A stretch of 64,000 bases of DNA from Adiantum capillus-veneris (GCA_014529385.2 CM043944.1:88688884-88752883), one strand, 5' to 3'. Positions 11,264 to 21,972 are shown, numbered from the stretch's first letter. Notes: generated from the letters alone by a model not told the origin. Numbers and translations are program-made.

Positions 11264-12739
11264 TGCATCACCACACTAGAACTAGTCACACATGGACACA
11301 TCAATCTTGACTCCAGGATAGTTTTCACTCCCTCATCTTCCATAAGGGCATGGTAGGAGGCATCTCTCTATGTCTCGCTAGAGCATGACCGCTCTAAGGC
11401 TGCATCTATAGACATGACATGCACAGCACTATGGAGCTCATCTGCGAAGACTTTTCCTACATGATTGTAATGAAATTGAGACTATGCTTTCTTGCACCTT
11501 AGATACATGCATAGGGTAGACCAAGCTTATCTTGGCTCCTCTCACAAAATGTCGAACCAACCACAATGCATCTGGAATAACTACTCTCTAAGAAATACCT
11601 AACATCCATTGTCTCACTGAGATCAAACCTTGTGAAACCTCAAGAACATAACACACATGTTGTAGCAGATAATGGGTAATGAAAAATGATATATCTCCTA
11701 CATGATCTATGTCATATGCACCTCAGATACATGCATAGGGTATGCCAAGCCAATCTTGGCCCTCGTAAATTGACTAGCCAACCATAATGCATATGGAAGA
11801 ACTGCTCTCTAAGCAATACCTAACATCCACTGTCTCATCGAGATCAAACTCTGTGCAATCTCAATAACATAACGTGCATGTTGTAGCATGTAAGACGCAC
11901 CACTGGGTGATGACAAATGATATATCTCCTACACGCTCTATGTCATATGTTGATTTGTCAACTAGATGCACATGACTAAGGCTCCCACTACCAAAAGTGC
12001 TAAACAACTCGCAACATGATGTGACGTGGAACACCGCATACTCATATGAGGCTCAATTAGACGCTATTGAGATCAAGTGGCAACTCTATAAAACATAAAA
12101 TCAAGAAAAACACGAGAGATAAATGTGACATCACCATCACTAGCATATGAAGCCACCTCTCTAGTCTGTGTCAAAATCATCTTTGCATCACACATACTTT
12201 TGCATCACTACCTCACACATCTAAAGCAATGATGTCTAATGTGCCCTATACCACATTCCCAACATCTCAAGTGTCCACATAAATGAGACCGTTGTCTCAC
12301 ATGAGTCATTGTCGTGGACTTAGAACTATGACACATATTAGCTGTCATAAGTGAAGCTATGGCTCTATAGCATGTACAAGGGCAATGTGCATAAACCAAT
12401 GCCAAAGATAAATGCACCAAACCTCTAACAAAAGGAGCTCCTTCTGGGGAGAAACACTCTCAAAAGATCTCACCAATGGTCGTAGTGCTCAAGCATATCA
12501 ATGCATCAAATCTTTCGCAATAGTGTAGCCACATTGTGCTTTGCAATCGTCACACTGATGCAAGTGTCAAATGCTAAAAGAACATCGAATGTACAACTAA
12601 TGACTACCTATAAACTATTTTCAGTAGACTCACGATCGAAATATTTGTCGATAAAAAACAGTGCATACCATAAGTCTACTTGTAGCCACTGCAAGCATAC
12701 ACAAATCTCGTTCTTGCAAAAGTAGATGCAAGAGCATCA
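11264..12739. other. Unreadable stretch, probably decayed Copia V
   Basis: No ORF or motif recognised on either strand. Position suggests the upstream pol of V. It contains a diverged tandem duplication (11494-11948). No sign of a host gene. Confidence 0.4.
11494..11948. repeat. Diverged tandem duplication, about 224-230 bp unit
   Basis: Two units start at GCACCT-AGATACATGCATAGGGTA (11494 and 11718) and end at CTATGTCATATG. They share the order of blocks (CAATCTTGGC-like, CTAACATCCA-TGTCTCA, GATATATCTCCTACA) with many substitutions and small indels. Much older than the 121-bp duplication next to it. Origin unknown. Confidence 0.8.
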
Positions 12740-13032
12740 ATCCGTGTCCAAGTCAATGTGGGAGCAAAGGAGAGGAGCCGAGAGCACAGCGGATGAGGAA
12801 GATGAATACGTACACACACTCACACGCACACCACGATAGCCACACACACACAAGCTGGAGGGGGAGAGCCGACACACACTATGTGCCCCCTTTCTTTCTT
12901 CTCTATCTTATGCACTTAGGCACAATACACACTCTACTTTGTGTTAGTGGCTCACACAAGTGTATAGCTGTACACTTAGGGTTAGTAGCAGTTAGTGATT
13001 GGCGGTCGGCCACATGGCCATTAAACCTAACA
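12740..13032 (-). repeat. 3' LTR of Copia X (left edge uncertain)
   Basis: The right edge is clear: on the minus strand the PPT is followed by TGTTAGGTTTAATGG. The left edge is not; I place it near 12740 by analogy only. Contains an AC-rich stretch. No second copy was found to confirm it. Confidence 0.45.
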
Positions 13033-13101
13033 TTCTCCCACTTGATGGCCAATGTGGGAGACCATAAGAATGGAAGAGAACCATGCTTCACCCAATGCCC
13101 T

Positions 13102-14060
13102 TCAACTCACGATAGTGCGGAAACTGATGGTGGCTGAGAGACTTTTAGTGAGGGCATCCGTTGTGTTCTCTGACGCAGGAATCTTCACTAAATTAAGGCT
13201 CTTGTTTGCCAGGCATTCATGACTGAAGTGATAATGCACATCAATGTGTTTGGTTTTGGAATGAAACACTGGATTGTTAGCCAACACAATAACACTCTGA
13301 CTATCACAACGAAGAATAGGTGTACACTGCTCCAATCCAAGATCTTTCACTAGGCGAGCAAGCCCAATAGCTTCTTTGCATGCCTCACTCAATGCAACAT
13401 ACTCTGCCTCTGTGGTAGAAATGGATGTACAGTCTTGAAGAACGGATCTCCAAGAAATAGAAGAACCAGCACATGTGTAAATCCAACCTATTGTTGATTT
13501 ATGACTGTCAACATGGCCTGCATAATCACTGTCTACAAATCCCTGAATGGATGACTCTCCATGACCATAGCATAAATATCTAAACTGCAGTGCCACTCAA
13601 GTATATGAGAATCGACTTGATAGAATCCCAATGCTTTTTACCACTAGGGTTAGACATAAATCTACTGACAACTCCCACTGCATGTGCAATGTTAGGTCTT
13701 GTAGCCACCATGGTATACATGAGACTACCACAAGTTGAAGCATAAGGAACCTTAGCGATAATAGATTTTTCCTCAGTAGATTTGGAACAATCGCTCTTGC
13801 TAAGTTTCAAATATGTAGGCAATGGAGTACTCAACGAGTTCCCCTTCTGCATGTTGAAACGATCAAGAACCTTATGCACATACTCTTTTTGAGAAAGGTA
13901 CAACAACCTCTTCTTACAGTCATGAGTAATGTGCATATCCAAAATGTGATTGACTTCACCCAAATCTTTCATGTCAAATTGAATGTTCAGCTTGTTTTTC
14001 AAGTGAGCAATGTCCTTCTTGGAATGACCAGCAATAATCATGTCATCTACATAAAGGATA
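13102..14060 (-). pseudogene. Copia X RNase H and end of RT
   Basis: Minus strand. YVDDM (about 14040-14060) opens the segment. 14041-13580 holds the RT thumb side (MKDLG, KVLDRFNMQKG, SLMYTMVATRPNIAHAVG). 13596-13102 holds RNase H with DSDYAGHVDSHKSTIGW, TTEAEYVALSEA, CDSQSVIVLA and the terminal DALTKSL. The two open pieces overlap by 17 bases in different frames, so at least one indel separates them. Catalytic residues are still visible but the frame is not continuous. Confidence 0.85.
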
Positions 14061-14560
14061 ACTTATAAGCATAATAGGTTGTCCATTGGGTTGTCTTTTC
14101 ACGTAAAGACATGGATCCTCATTAGTACACTTATAGCCTAGGGAACATATAAATGCATCAAACTTTTGATATGATTGTTTGGATGATTGCTTCAAGCCAT
14201 AGAGACTTTTCAGAAGCTTACAGACCAAATGTTTCTTGCCCTTTAACACAAACCCTCCAGGTTGCTGCATATAAATCTCTTCCTTAAGATCACCATGTAA
14301 GAAAGCTGTAATGACATCCATTTTCTCAAGCTCCATATCTTCAATGGGGCAACCAAAGCAAGAAACATTCTCAGTGTGGTCCTCTTGACCACTGGAGAAA
14401 AGATTTCATGGAAATCAACACCATATTCTTGCTTGAAACCTTTGGCCACTAAACGAGCTTTGTAATTGTCAATCTTCTTCTTGTAAACCCATTTACAAGG
14501 CAGTGCTTTCCTACCTTTTGGGAACGAAACAAGTTCCCATGTTTTGCTCTTTGCAATAAT
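14061..14560 (-). pseudogene. Copia X RT N-terminal half
   Basis: Minus strand pieces 14336-14043 and 14449-14243 in different frames. They show the conserved KGFKQEYGVDFHEIFSPVVK, the MDVITAFLHGDL block and LYGLKQS. Upstream near 14500 is the K-A-L-P-C-K-W-V-Y-K start of RT. Frame changes near 14300 and just before YVDD. 14567-14810 is a linker with a poly-A run at 14641-14653 and no clear domain. Confidence 0.8.
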
Positions 14561-14810
14561 GAACAGCTAATGTTCCCACTGAACCTTATCATTGGCTAGC
14601 ATAGCCTCTTTGTAACAAGAAGGCTCACAACTATCTGTCAGAAAAAAAAAAAATCCATGCATAGAACAAAATGTTCTAGAGGATGTGAGACTTTTTGAGC
14701 TCTCCGTGCAGCTGATTAGAACTCGTACTAGCATGTGTAGTAAGTGGCTTGAGAGCTGTCTGGACAGGAGGCGATACATTGGAAAATGTCACTTTTCAGA
14801 ATTCAACCTC

Positions 14811-15640
14811 TTACACTAGTTGTCTATGCATCTTAGTCTCATTAAAGACAACATCATTGCTACGGATCACTGATTGACTTTTCAAATGATATGCAAATTG
14901 ACCATCTATACCATAGTCAATTAAGATGCATTTCCTAGAATTGGGATCTAGCTTAGCACGCAACTCCTTGGGTACATGTGCATAAGCTTCACAACCAAAT
15001 GTGCGCAGTTTTTCATAAGACAATTTATGACCTGACCATAACTCCAAAGGTACAAAAAATTGAAATGAAGCATGTGGTGATCTATTGATCAAGTACACAA
15101 TTGTGTATAATGCTTCAACCCAAAATGCTTGCGGTAAATTAGCATGTGATAGCATAGACATAATCCACTCTTGGATGGTCCTATTTATTTATTTCGCAAC
15201 ACCATTTTGTGCAAGGGTATAAGGAGCTGTAAACTCACGCTTAATTCCCCTACTTGAACAAAAGTGTATAAACTCTTTGGAGATAAATTCTCCACCATTG
15301 TCTAAGCGCAAAACTTTCAACTTATGTTCAAATTGAGTTTGAACACTAGATAAGAATCCAAACATGCCGTGTTGCATCGTCAATGAATGTAACATAATAG
15401 GATGCACCACCATGGGATTTAGAAGGCATAGGCCCATATAAATCACTGTGCACAAGCTCTAAGGGTTTTCTTTCTTTGTTAAAAGAATGTGTATGATGTG
15501 TCCGTATTTCCTTTCCATATTGACAATGCTCACAAAAGGAAAAATTAGAAAATGACAAAGACGGTAAGTAGCCCAAACGAGAGAGTGTCTCCATTCCCTT
15601 CTTTGACATATGTCCTAAGCGGCTATGCCACAAAGCAATG
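14811..15640 (-). pseudogene. Copia X integrase
   Basis: Three open pieces. 15633-15346: zinc region HSRLGHMSKKGM ... CEHCQYGK, then the first Asp in FIDDATRHVW. 15455-15189: RLDNGGEF with the second Asp, and PYTLAQNGVAK, where Lys replaces the third catalytic residue Glu. 15161-14811: C-terminal part with LINRSPHASF, FGCEAYAHV and DVVFNETK. Frame breaks near 15360 and a stop between 15161 and 15189. Confidence 0.85.
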
Positions 15641-15748
15641 GTTGGGATCGCTTAGAGAAAGAACACCTTTTTTATCAAATACATAACGAGGATAAAGTGA
15701 ACCAACTTTAGAACCATGGGCTATAATAATATGACCCTTCGCAACACG

Positions 15749-16057
15749 CTAAGACTGCTGATGAAAAGTGACTATGTAACCCAAGTCATCAAGACGTCCA
15801 ACCAAAATCGGATTGTGTGTCAAGGCTGGAACATGACGCACATTATGGATGATAAACTTCACCCCATTTTTCATAACCATGGAAATATCACCTACGCCAA
15901 CAATGTCACAAGAGTAACTATCCCCAAGTGTAACAGAGCCAATGGTTTTCTCATATGTAGTAAACCAATGCCTATGAGGTGTGACATTCAATGATGCACC
16001 CGAATCAAGAATCCATGTATAAGATACTTCACCACTAGCAAGGAGTTCAACTAGCAT
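15749..16057 (-). pseudogene. Copia X aspartic protease
   Basis: Minus strand, about 103 codons. Active site LDSGASLNVTPHRHWF is intact (D-S-G-A-S). It is followed by LGDSYSCDIVGVGDI and the HNVRHVPAL strand typical of Copia protease. It would cut the polyprotein as a dimer. The piece ends in a stop before the pre-integrase domain. Confidence 0.85.
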
Positions 16058-16191
16058 AGAACTCTGTAAAGATAGAGTTCGTGTGCATCATAAAAGACAT
16101 CATTATTTTTAGTCAGCATATTAATGTCTTGCGTATCACTGTCATCCTGAACTATGTTCAATTCTTTAATCTTAACCGAACTCTTTGGTTT

Positions 16192-16980
16192 CTACTCTTT
16201 ATCATCATGATCTTTGCTTTTACCTTTGCCCTTCTCTTTGTCACGCTTCCAAGCATAAAAATCCTTCTTTATGTGACCCAACTTATGACAATAATGGCAT
16301 TGAACATTGCGGCAAACACTAGACTTTGATCTACCCTTTGATGCATCTCTATTGCCCTCTTTCTTGGACTCATGTTGTGAAGAATGGCCCTTACATTTCT
16401 TATGATGCCTTTGTACATAATGAGCTTTGCCATAATGCGAGTTAGTCATGGTCTTCCGACGAATCTCCTCTAACAAAAGTGCAATAGTAACATCATCGTA
16501 TTTTAATGTACCATTAGGAGAAGAGTTACTAATAGTTGTGCAAAAGATATCCCAAAGAGGGTGGCAACAAACAAAGCAAAAAGATTGCTTTCATCTCATC
16601 ATCAATGGTCATGCGTTGTGCATGAATCTGGGCAAAAAGAGAATTAAAATCATTGATATGGCTGGCAACGCTAGCTGACTCCTTCATACGAAGGTTGAAA
16701 AGTTTTCGCATCATGAAAACCCTATTGCAAGCCATATCCTTTTTGTAAGTGATGCATAATTTCTACCATAAAGCATGAGCAGTCTTGCGTTCTGTTAAAC
16801 CGACCATAGACCGCAAACTCGGCGTCAAAATCACCAATACCACTCTATACATGTCCTATGGCGAGGCCTCGTAAGGGATTCTCCAGCTACCTCATTGAAG
16901 GTATCTCCACATTTGAGAATACCCCAATTCAATAAAAACCTCATGCTATCGACCCTCAACAATGTAGGTTATGCAGCAAA
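16192..16980 (-). pseudogene. Copia X gag
   Basis: Minus strand, two pieces. 16735-16529 is the middle of gag (LFNLRMKESASVASHINDFNSLFAQI ... LLCLLPPSL, with motifs of the UBN2 family). 16476-16192 is the nucleocapsid with one zinc knuckle CHYCHKLGHIKKDF, where the last Cys is replaced by Phe. A lysine-rich tail follows. Upstream to 16980 the sequence is degenerate and the gag start is not seen. Confidence 0.8.
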
Positions 16981-17093
16981 ACGTATAGCCAAGTCTAAAA
17001 ATGACTATCATCTGGACCAAGTCTCAAAAATGATCCGGAGTGCCGTACTAGCCAAAAGATGGCTCCACAAAAGCGCACAATGGCAGTGTCCAC

Positions 17094-17312
17094 TGTAGTG
17101 CACGTGCGAGAGAGAGAGAGAGTGTGTGTGTGCAGTAATGGAGAAGAGAGAAGAAGAGAGGAGACATAGGTTTGGGTGGACTCCAAACACAATAGTGCTA
17201 GGGTTATGAGTTCTTATTCTTTATGTAGAATGAATGGTTAGTGTTAGTTCCCAGTTAGGTCTCTGGCCGCCCAACACTTAGGGGCAGCACATTGGGCTTT
17301 ACCACACCAACA
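17094..17312 (-). repeat. 3' LTR of Copia Y
   Basis: Plus-strand ends are TGTAGTGCAC and CACACCAACA (minus strand: TGTTGGTGTGG ... GTGCACTACA), giving TG...CA. CTCCCACTTAAAGG after 17312 is the complement of the PPT. Short at 219 bp; contains a GA/TG tract. The left edge rests only on the TG and the end of X's readable sequence. Confidence 0.6.
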
Positions 17313-17507
17313 ACCTCCCACTTAAAGGACAATGTGCCTTTAAGCTGGGGTGACAATGTATATATACATACAATACAAGTAGACAATGACCACGATCATC
17401 TACCCAATGTCCATGAGTGTCCGACAATCTGCAAACCGCTTTTAAGGTAATCCCTTTGGTAGAAGATCAGCAAGATTCTCAGTGGTGTGAATCTTGGCAA
17501 GCTGCAA

Positions 17508-18018
17508 TCACTTGTCCTCAAGAACCTCACGAATGAAGTGATACTTCACATCCACATGCTTTGTCTTTGCATGAAACACTGAATTCTTTGCCAATTGTAT
17601 AGCACTTTGGCTATCACAATGTAACACAAGCATCTCAACATTGATTCCCAAGTCTCCCACCAACCAACCAATCCATATAGCTTCCTTGCAAGCTTTTGAA
17701 GCTGCAACATATTTAGCCTCTGTAGCAGTAGACAAGGTGACACAATCTTGCAAACGAGAGCGCCATGAAACTGCACCTCCAGTGAATTCAAAAACATAGC
17801 CTAAAGTGGACCTTCTCTTGTCCAAGTCTCCTGCATAATCTACATCCGTGTAACCCATTACACATGTTTCCTTTCTTCCAAAGCAAATGCACATCTTTTG
17901 TACCATTCAAATATTTCATAACCCCTTTCACTGCCTCCCAATGTTTCTTACCTTGATTTGACATATATCTACTAACAACTCCCAGTGAAAAAGCAATATC
18001 AGGACGTGTAGCAATTAT
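17508..18018 (-). pseudogene. Copia Y RNase H
   Basis: Minus strand. Motifs: TDVDYAGDLDKRRSTLGYVF, SWRSRLQDCVTLSTATEAKYVA (Lys where Glu-Tyr is usual), LHCDSQSAIQLA and AKTKHVDVKYHF. An extra residue in the TEAEY motif and the Glu-to-Lys change suggest loss of activity. Pieces of RT end lie between 17906 and 18022. Confidence 0.85.
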
Positions 18019-18021
18019 AGC

Positions 18022-18802
18022 TTACATCAAACTCCTAACTGCAGATGAATAAGGCACTTGTGCCATTTCAACCTTTTCCTCTTCAGACTTAGGACAATCA
18101 TTTTTAGAAAGTTCCACATATGGAGGCAATGGAGTACTCAATGGCTTCCCCTTCTCCATATTGAAACGCTTGAGCACTTTAGCAATGTACTTAGATTGAG
18201 ACAAATAGACCAATTTCTTGCATTTGTCTTGCTTAATCGCATGCCAAGGATATGGCTTGCTTCACCCATGTCTTTCATTTCAAAGTTTGCATGTAACTCT
18301 GACTTCAAGGTTGAAATCTCATCCTTGCATTTCCCAGAAACTAACATATCATCCACATAAAGGACCAAAATCAGCAAACTACCATCTTTATCTCGCTTAG
18401 TGTAGAGGCAATGGTCCATATCTCTACGTTTATAGCCTTGAGAGAGCATGAACGAGTAGAATTAACGATACCACTCCCTTGATGACTGTTTTAGACCGTA
18501 AAGAGTCTTTTCTAACTGACACACCAAGTTTTCATTGCCTTCTCAACAAAACCTTCTGGCTGCTGCATATAAACTTCTTCTTGAAGATCACCATGCAAGA
18601 ACAACGTCTTGGCATCCATCTAGTCAAGTTCCATGTCGTCTTTAGCAACCAACATAAGTACACACCACAAAGTAGTCATCTTGACAACCACAAAAAAGAT
18701 CTCATCTAAGTCAATATCTTGCTTCTGCTTAAATCCTTTAGCAACAAGTTGTGCCTTGTACTTGGGTTTATTATCATGAGATGTAATTTTTTGCTTGTAC
18801 AC
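18022..18802 (-). pseudogene. Copia Y RT
   Basis: Minus strand. 18802-18620 has the RT start (KAQLVAKGFKQKQDIDLDEIFF). 18449-18138 has LYVDDMLVSGK with catalytic YVDD and MKDMGEASHILGM. 18213-18022 has YIAKVLKRFNMEKG. The region 18450-18620 is frame-shifted but still shows the LYGLKQS and QPEGFV blocks in pieces. Confidence 0.85.
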
Positions 18803-19674
18803 TCATTTGGATGGTAATGCCTTTTTACCCTTACGACCAAACCAAATTCCAAGTTTGATTCTTATGCAACGAGTCCATTTCTGATTGCATAGCTTTCTCA
18901 ACTTTTCCTTGTTATCCATTGACATGGCTTCCTTATAGCAGGAAGGCTCTTCGCAATCTATCAACATAATGCAGTCCAATGAGGGAGTAAATCTATCAGG
19001 AGGCCTTGAAACTCTTGTAGACCTTCTAATAATTGCTTGAGCCGGTTGTCCCTCAGCAACATCTTGTACTACAGGAGGATTCTGTCCTTGTTGTATGACA
19101 TTAGGCACTTCAACCCTATTGTGGAGAATTCCATCTTCTTGGAAGATAACTCTCATGACCTCCACTGTATGCAGAGGCTTCTTATGCATCTTTTCTTCAT
19201 TGAAGTATACATCATTGTTGTGAACTATCTTTTTAGCTTCAAGATCCCATAACCGAAATCCCATCTTTTCTTCATTGAAGTATACATCATTGTTGTGAAC
19301 TATCTTTTTAGCTTCAAGATCCCATAACCGAAATCCCATCTCACTAGGATTGCCATAGCCAAGAAATATGCATTTCTTTGACTTAGGAGCAAACTTGCCT
19401 CAAAACTCCTTTGGAACATGGCAATACGCTTCACAGCCAAAGAATCTAAGATCCTTGTAAGAAGGTGGCTTCCCAGACCAAAGCTCTTCAGGTACCTTCT
19501 CATCAAAGCCTTGTTAGGAGATCTATTAATAAGATGGACAACAATTGCTAACGCTTCCTCCCAAAATCCATTAGGCAACTCTGCATTAGACAACATGCTA
19601 TGTAACTTCTCTTGTATGGTACGGTTCATCCTCTCAGCAATACCATTTTGTGGAGGGTTATATGGAGGAGTCAA
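18803..19674 (-). pseudogene. Copia Y integrase C-terminal part, with internal duplication
   Basis: Minus strand. 19674-19300 runs from PYNPPQNGIAERMNRT (third catalytic residue Glu present) through LINRSPNKAL. 19339-18803 has the block MGFRLWDLEAKKIVHNNDVY twice in tandem, from an exact 75-bp in-frame duplication. A Pro/Gln-rich linker and the RRSTRVSRPPDRF motif before RT follow. Stops between pieces. Confidence 0.85.
19187..19336. repeat. Exact 75-bp tandem duplication in Copia Y
   Basis: Units 19187-19261 and 19262-19336 look identical. 75 bp is 25 codons, so the frame is kept. Confidence 0.92.
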
Positions 19675-20586
19675 CTCTCTTTTGATGCCTAAGAATCACA
19701 AAATTTTTGAAAGGCTTTAGTGACATACTCACCACCATTGTCTGACCTTAAGCACTCGACTTTCTTGCCAGAGTGATTCTTCAGTAATGCCACAAAATTC
19801 TAAAATTTTGAAAGAACTTCATCCTTCTTCCTGAGAGGATATACCCACACTTTCCTTGAGAAGTCATCAATGAATGTAAAGAAGTACAATGAACCTCCCA
19901 TGGATACATTGGGCATAGGTCCACACACATCACTATGCACTAACTCTAATGGCTCACTTTTTTGAGTGCTTTCCCTTTTGTGTGGTGATTGTGTTTGTTC
20001 ACAATAAAGACAATGCTCACAAATTGAAAAGTTTGAGAAATTGAATTCAAGAACATAACTAAAATGAAAAACTCGGTGATCACAAAGAAACACTTGGCTG
20101 CTCGGTTACACAAATTACATGGTTTTTAACAGTGGATACATGTAGCATTCCCTTTTGAGACGAGATTTTCATTCCCTTTTGAGACATATGTCCTAACCGG
20201 TGATGCCACAAAGAAACACTTGGCTGCTCGGTTACACAAATTACATGGTTTTTAACATTGGATACATGTAGCATGTACACAGTCCCAGACTTTGAATCAT
20301 GTGATACCACTAAAGGACCTTTGGTAATCTTCCATGAACTATCACCAAATGTGCAGTAATATCCTACATCATCCAATTGACCTGTACTAATCAAGCTTTT
20401 CGATACATGTCTCACATTCTTTGAGCATGAATGAAGAACCATTCTGAAATTTCAGTTGCACATCACCGACACCAACTAAGTCGCAAGCAAAATCATTGCC
20501 AAGACGAACACGACGTTTTTGGGTTGCATCATATGTACTGAACCACTCTCTGTGAGGAGTCACATAAAACGATGCACCTGAGTCTT
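19675..20586 (-). pseudogene. Copia Y integrase core, pre-integrase and protease remnant
   Basis: Minus strand. 20093-19800 carries CEHCLYCEQ and the first catalytic Asp in FIDDFSRKVWVY. The DNGGEY part near 19735 is frame-shifted. 20442-20080 holds the pre-integrase block WHHRLGHMSQKGM within a scrambled duplication. 20586-20443 reads the protease active site DSGASFYVTPHREW. The element is cut at that Asp codon. Confidence 0.75.
20081..20273. repeat. 67-bp direct repeat, 126-bp spacing, in Copia Y
   Basis: The block CACAAAGAAACACTTGGCTG ... ATGTAGCAT occurs at 20081-20147 and 20207-20273 with one substitution. Between them, CATTCCCTTTTGAGA is also doubled (near 20146 and 20170). Best read as a 126-bp tandem duplication followed by local rearrangement. 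Confidence 0.8.
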
Positions 20587-20604
20587 AGCACATGCACAAC
20601 ATTA

Positions 20605-20724
20605 GAAAGATGTGATATAGGAGTAGGAAGCTAATGGCCACGCACAATCTCCATTTCAACATCACAAAGATGTGATGTAGAAGTAGGAAGACAATGACCA
20701 TGCACAATCTCAAATGGAGATTTA
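20605..20724. repeat. 60-bp tandem duplication in G2
   Basis: AAAGATGTGAT-TAG-AGTAGGAAG-CAATG-CCA-GCACAATCTC repeats at an exact 60-bp offset (about 20605 and 20665), with about five substitutions. In the G2 frame it doubles a block after SPFEIVHG. Confidence 0.75.
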
Positions 20725-20772
20725 TAATAAGTGGTATCGCTATTAGAAAACTGTAAAATATGCAAGTAATCA

Positions 20773-20985
20773 CTTGGGGGGTCACCCATAGGTATGTTAA
20801 TATAGCACATGAGTTCAACGTAAGGGTGTCTTATTTAATCAAATTCAACAAAAAATCATTTAAAGGGGGCATTTATTTCATTTTATCTTCTTTTATAACC
20901 TTAGAGCATGTAAGTATAGGGGGGGTTTTTATACCCTTTGAATGCGCATGATATTGATGCCTTATTTTGTAAATACCCCTCAAGG
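20773..20985. mobile_element. MITE copy 3, about 213 bp, diverged
   Basis: Flanked by gtaatca (20766-20772 and 20986-20992); the eighth base differs. Ends CTTGGGGGGTCACC and, read inward from the right, CCTTGAGGGGTATTTAC. It shares diverged internal blocks with copies 1 and 2: (A/T)CATGAGTT-AAC, a G-run followed by TTTTT, and CCCTTTGAATGCGCATGATAT against CCTCTTGAACGCACGTGATAT. Removing it restores the G2 integrase reading DDY-LHILQF. Confidence 0.75.
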
Positions 20986-21088
20986 GTAATCATCACATTT
21001 CCTTGGTTGAGAATGAACATAAATTTTAACTAAATCAATAATCATGTGGTTAATTACTTTTGTTTGACCATTTGACTCAGGATGAAAT

Positions 21089-21306
21089 CCCGTGGCGGTC
21101 ACTTTTTATAATGTGTATGATATCATGTGAGTTAACCGGAGAGGATTATCAAAAGACCAAAATGTATAAAAATGTATACATATAGAGGGGGGTGGGGTTT
21201 TTTTAAATAGGCTCACAGTGTAAAAATAGTATGTATATTGGGGTATTATTAATTACCTCTTGAACGCACGTGATATAGGGGTCTTTTGATAAGTGACTGC
21301 CCCGGG
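21089..21306. mobile_element. MITE copy 2, 218 bp, hAT-like TSD
   Basis: Flanked by perfect 8-bp gatgaaat (21081-21088 and 21307-21314) inside G2's integrase. Inverted ends CCCGTGGCGGTCACTT and, from the right, CCCGGGGCAGTCACTT. Exactly as long as copy 1, with only scattered substitutions. Non-coding. Confidence 0.92.
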
Positions 21307-21608
21307 GATGAAATGTAAAAGTAAAATAAAGTGTAGTACCAAGATTCTCAAAGAAACTTATTGTTTAACATCATTTTTCATAGTCAGCCAATAAAAATCA
21401 TGACATATAAAAGAATGTAACCACAAAACCTCTATGCCCAACATAAGCTAGTTTTTGCAACTCTCCAATGATCAAATCATGAAAAAGTTGTGTGACATAC
21501 ACAATTTATGCTTGAGAAGTCTTCGCACACATTTTTGGAGTACACAATTTAAGAAATACAATTCTCTAGTGAGCAACTGGAGGTAGTTGTTATCCCTAGT
21601 GGGAGGGA

Positions 21609-21972
21609 TGTAATGATATTAGTACCCCATCTATTGTGTGTGGTTAGCATGACAATAAGGGTAGTGTACTGTTGCTATCTTTATTTTTTATCTAATTGTG
21701 GTGAGTTGATTTTTGTAAATTGGAATACGAGAAATTGAGGAGAAGATTTCAATAGAGTTCAACAATGAATTCAATAAAGCCATTTCAACCTATTGCTTTT
21801 AGCACAAGTGTCTCTTAGATATTTAATCCATGCTCAATAACTTACACGGCTCACTTTGTAGACTGTAGGCAATAAGTGGTGAGAGCCAACCCTTGTAGTT
21901 CATGAAAAATCTAATTTAAAAGAGAGGCCTTTAATTTTGGGTACTACATACTTTAATAAAATATCAAATTCC
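21609..21972 (+). repeat. LTR of C2, left part (split by Copia Z)
   Basis: Begins TGTAATGATATTAG just after a PPT-like AGTGGGAGGGA (21598-21608) and continues after Copia Z at 27645. Excluding Z and one TSD copy the LTR is about 547 bp, TG...CA. Its plus-strand orientation follows from the primer site after its right end. Confidence 0.55.

Larger units (their letters stand above)
10440..12730 (-). mobile_element. Heavily decayed Copia relic V
   Basis: The boundary at 10695/10696 (LTR ending CCCCAACA, then ATCTCCTGCTTAAAG) has the same form as the PPT/LTR junctions of X, Y, Z and W, placing a 3' LTR to the left on the minus strand. A short RT/RNase H match is seen at about 11090-11260. The rest of the interval is unreadable and the right edge is a guess. 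Confidence 0.5.
12740..17093 (-). mobile_element. Decayed Ty1/Copia X
   Basis: On the minus strand the order from right to left is gag (16980-16192), protease, integrase, RT, RNase H and PPT (13033-13045, read as AAGTGGGAGAA on the minus strand). An LTR follows, ending at 13032 in plus coordinates. No 5' LTR or primer site is found at the right, where the LTR of Copia Y begins at 17094. All domains are broken by stops and shifts. Outer edges are approximate. Confidence 0.75.
17094..20586 (-). mobile_element. 5'-truncated Ty1/Copia Y
   Basis: Has a 3' LTR (17094-17312), PPT, RNase H, RT, integrase and part of the protease on the minus strand. It stops abruptly at about 20586, at the protease active-site codons, so gag, primer site and 5' LTR are missing. 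It abuts Gypsy relic G2 there. Carries two internal duplications. Confidence 0.8.
20587..21600 (-). pseudogene. Gypsy integrase relic G2 holding two MITEs
   Basis: Minus strand, frame broken but readable from right to left. LIIGELQKLAYVGHRG (near 21440-21490) recalls the zinc-binding start of Ty3/Gypsy integrase. FHPESNGQTKVINH (near 21060-21320, once the MITE is removed) covers the third catalytic residue region, with Lys where Glu is expected. QPRKCDDY-LHILQFSNSD then SPFEIVHG (near 20720) is the end of the core. A 60-bp duplication follows. Looks like a chromovirus-type integrase, but no chromodomain is visible. No LTRs assigned. Confidence 0.7.

Noticed and set aside
11494-11948. Possible CRISPR-like array from repeated blocks
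   Set aside because: Only two diverged units with no spacers; a tandem duplication in a plant repeat.
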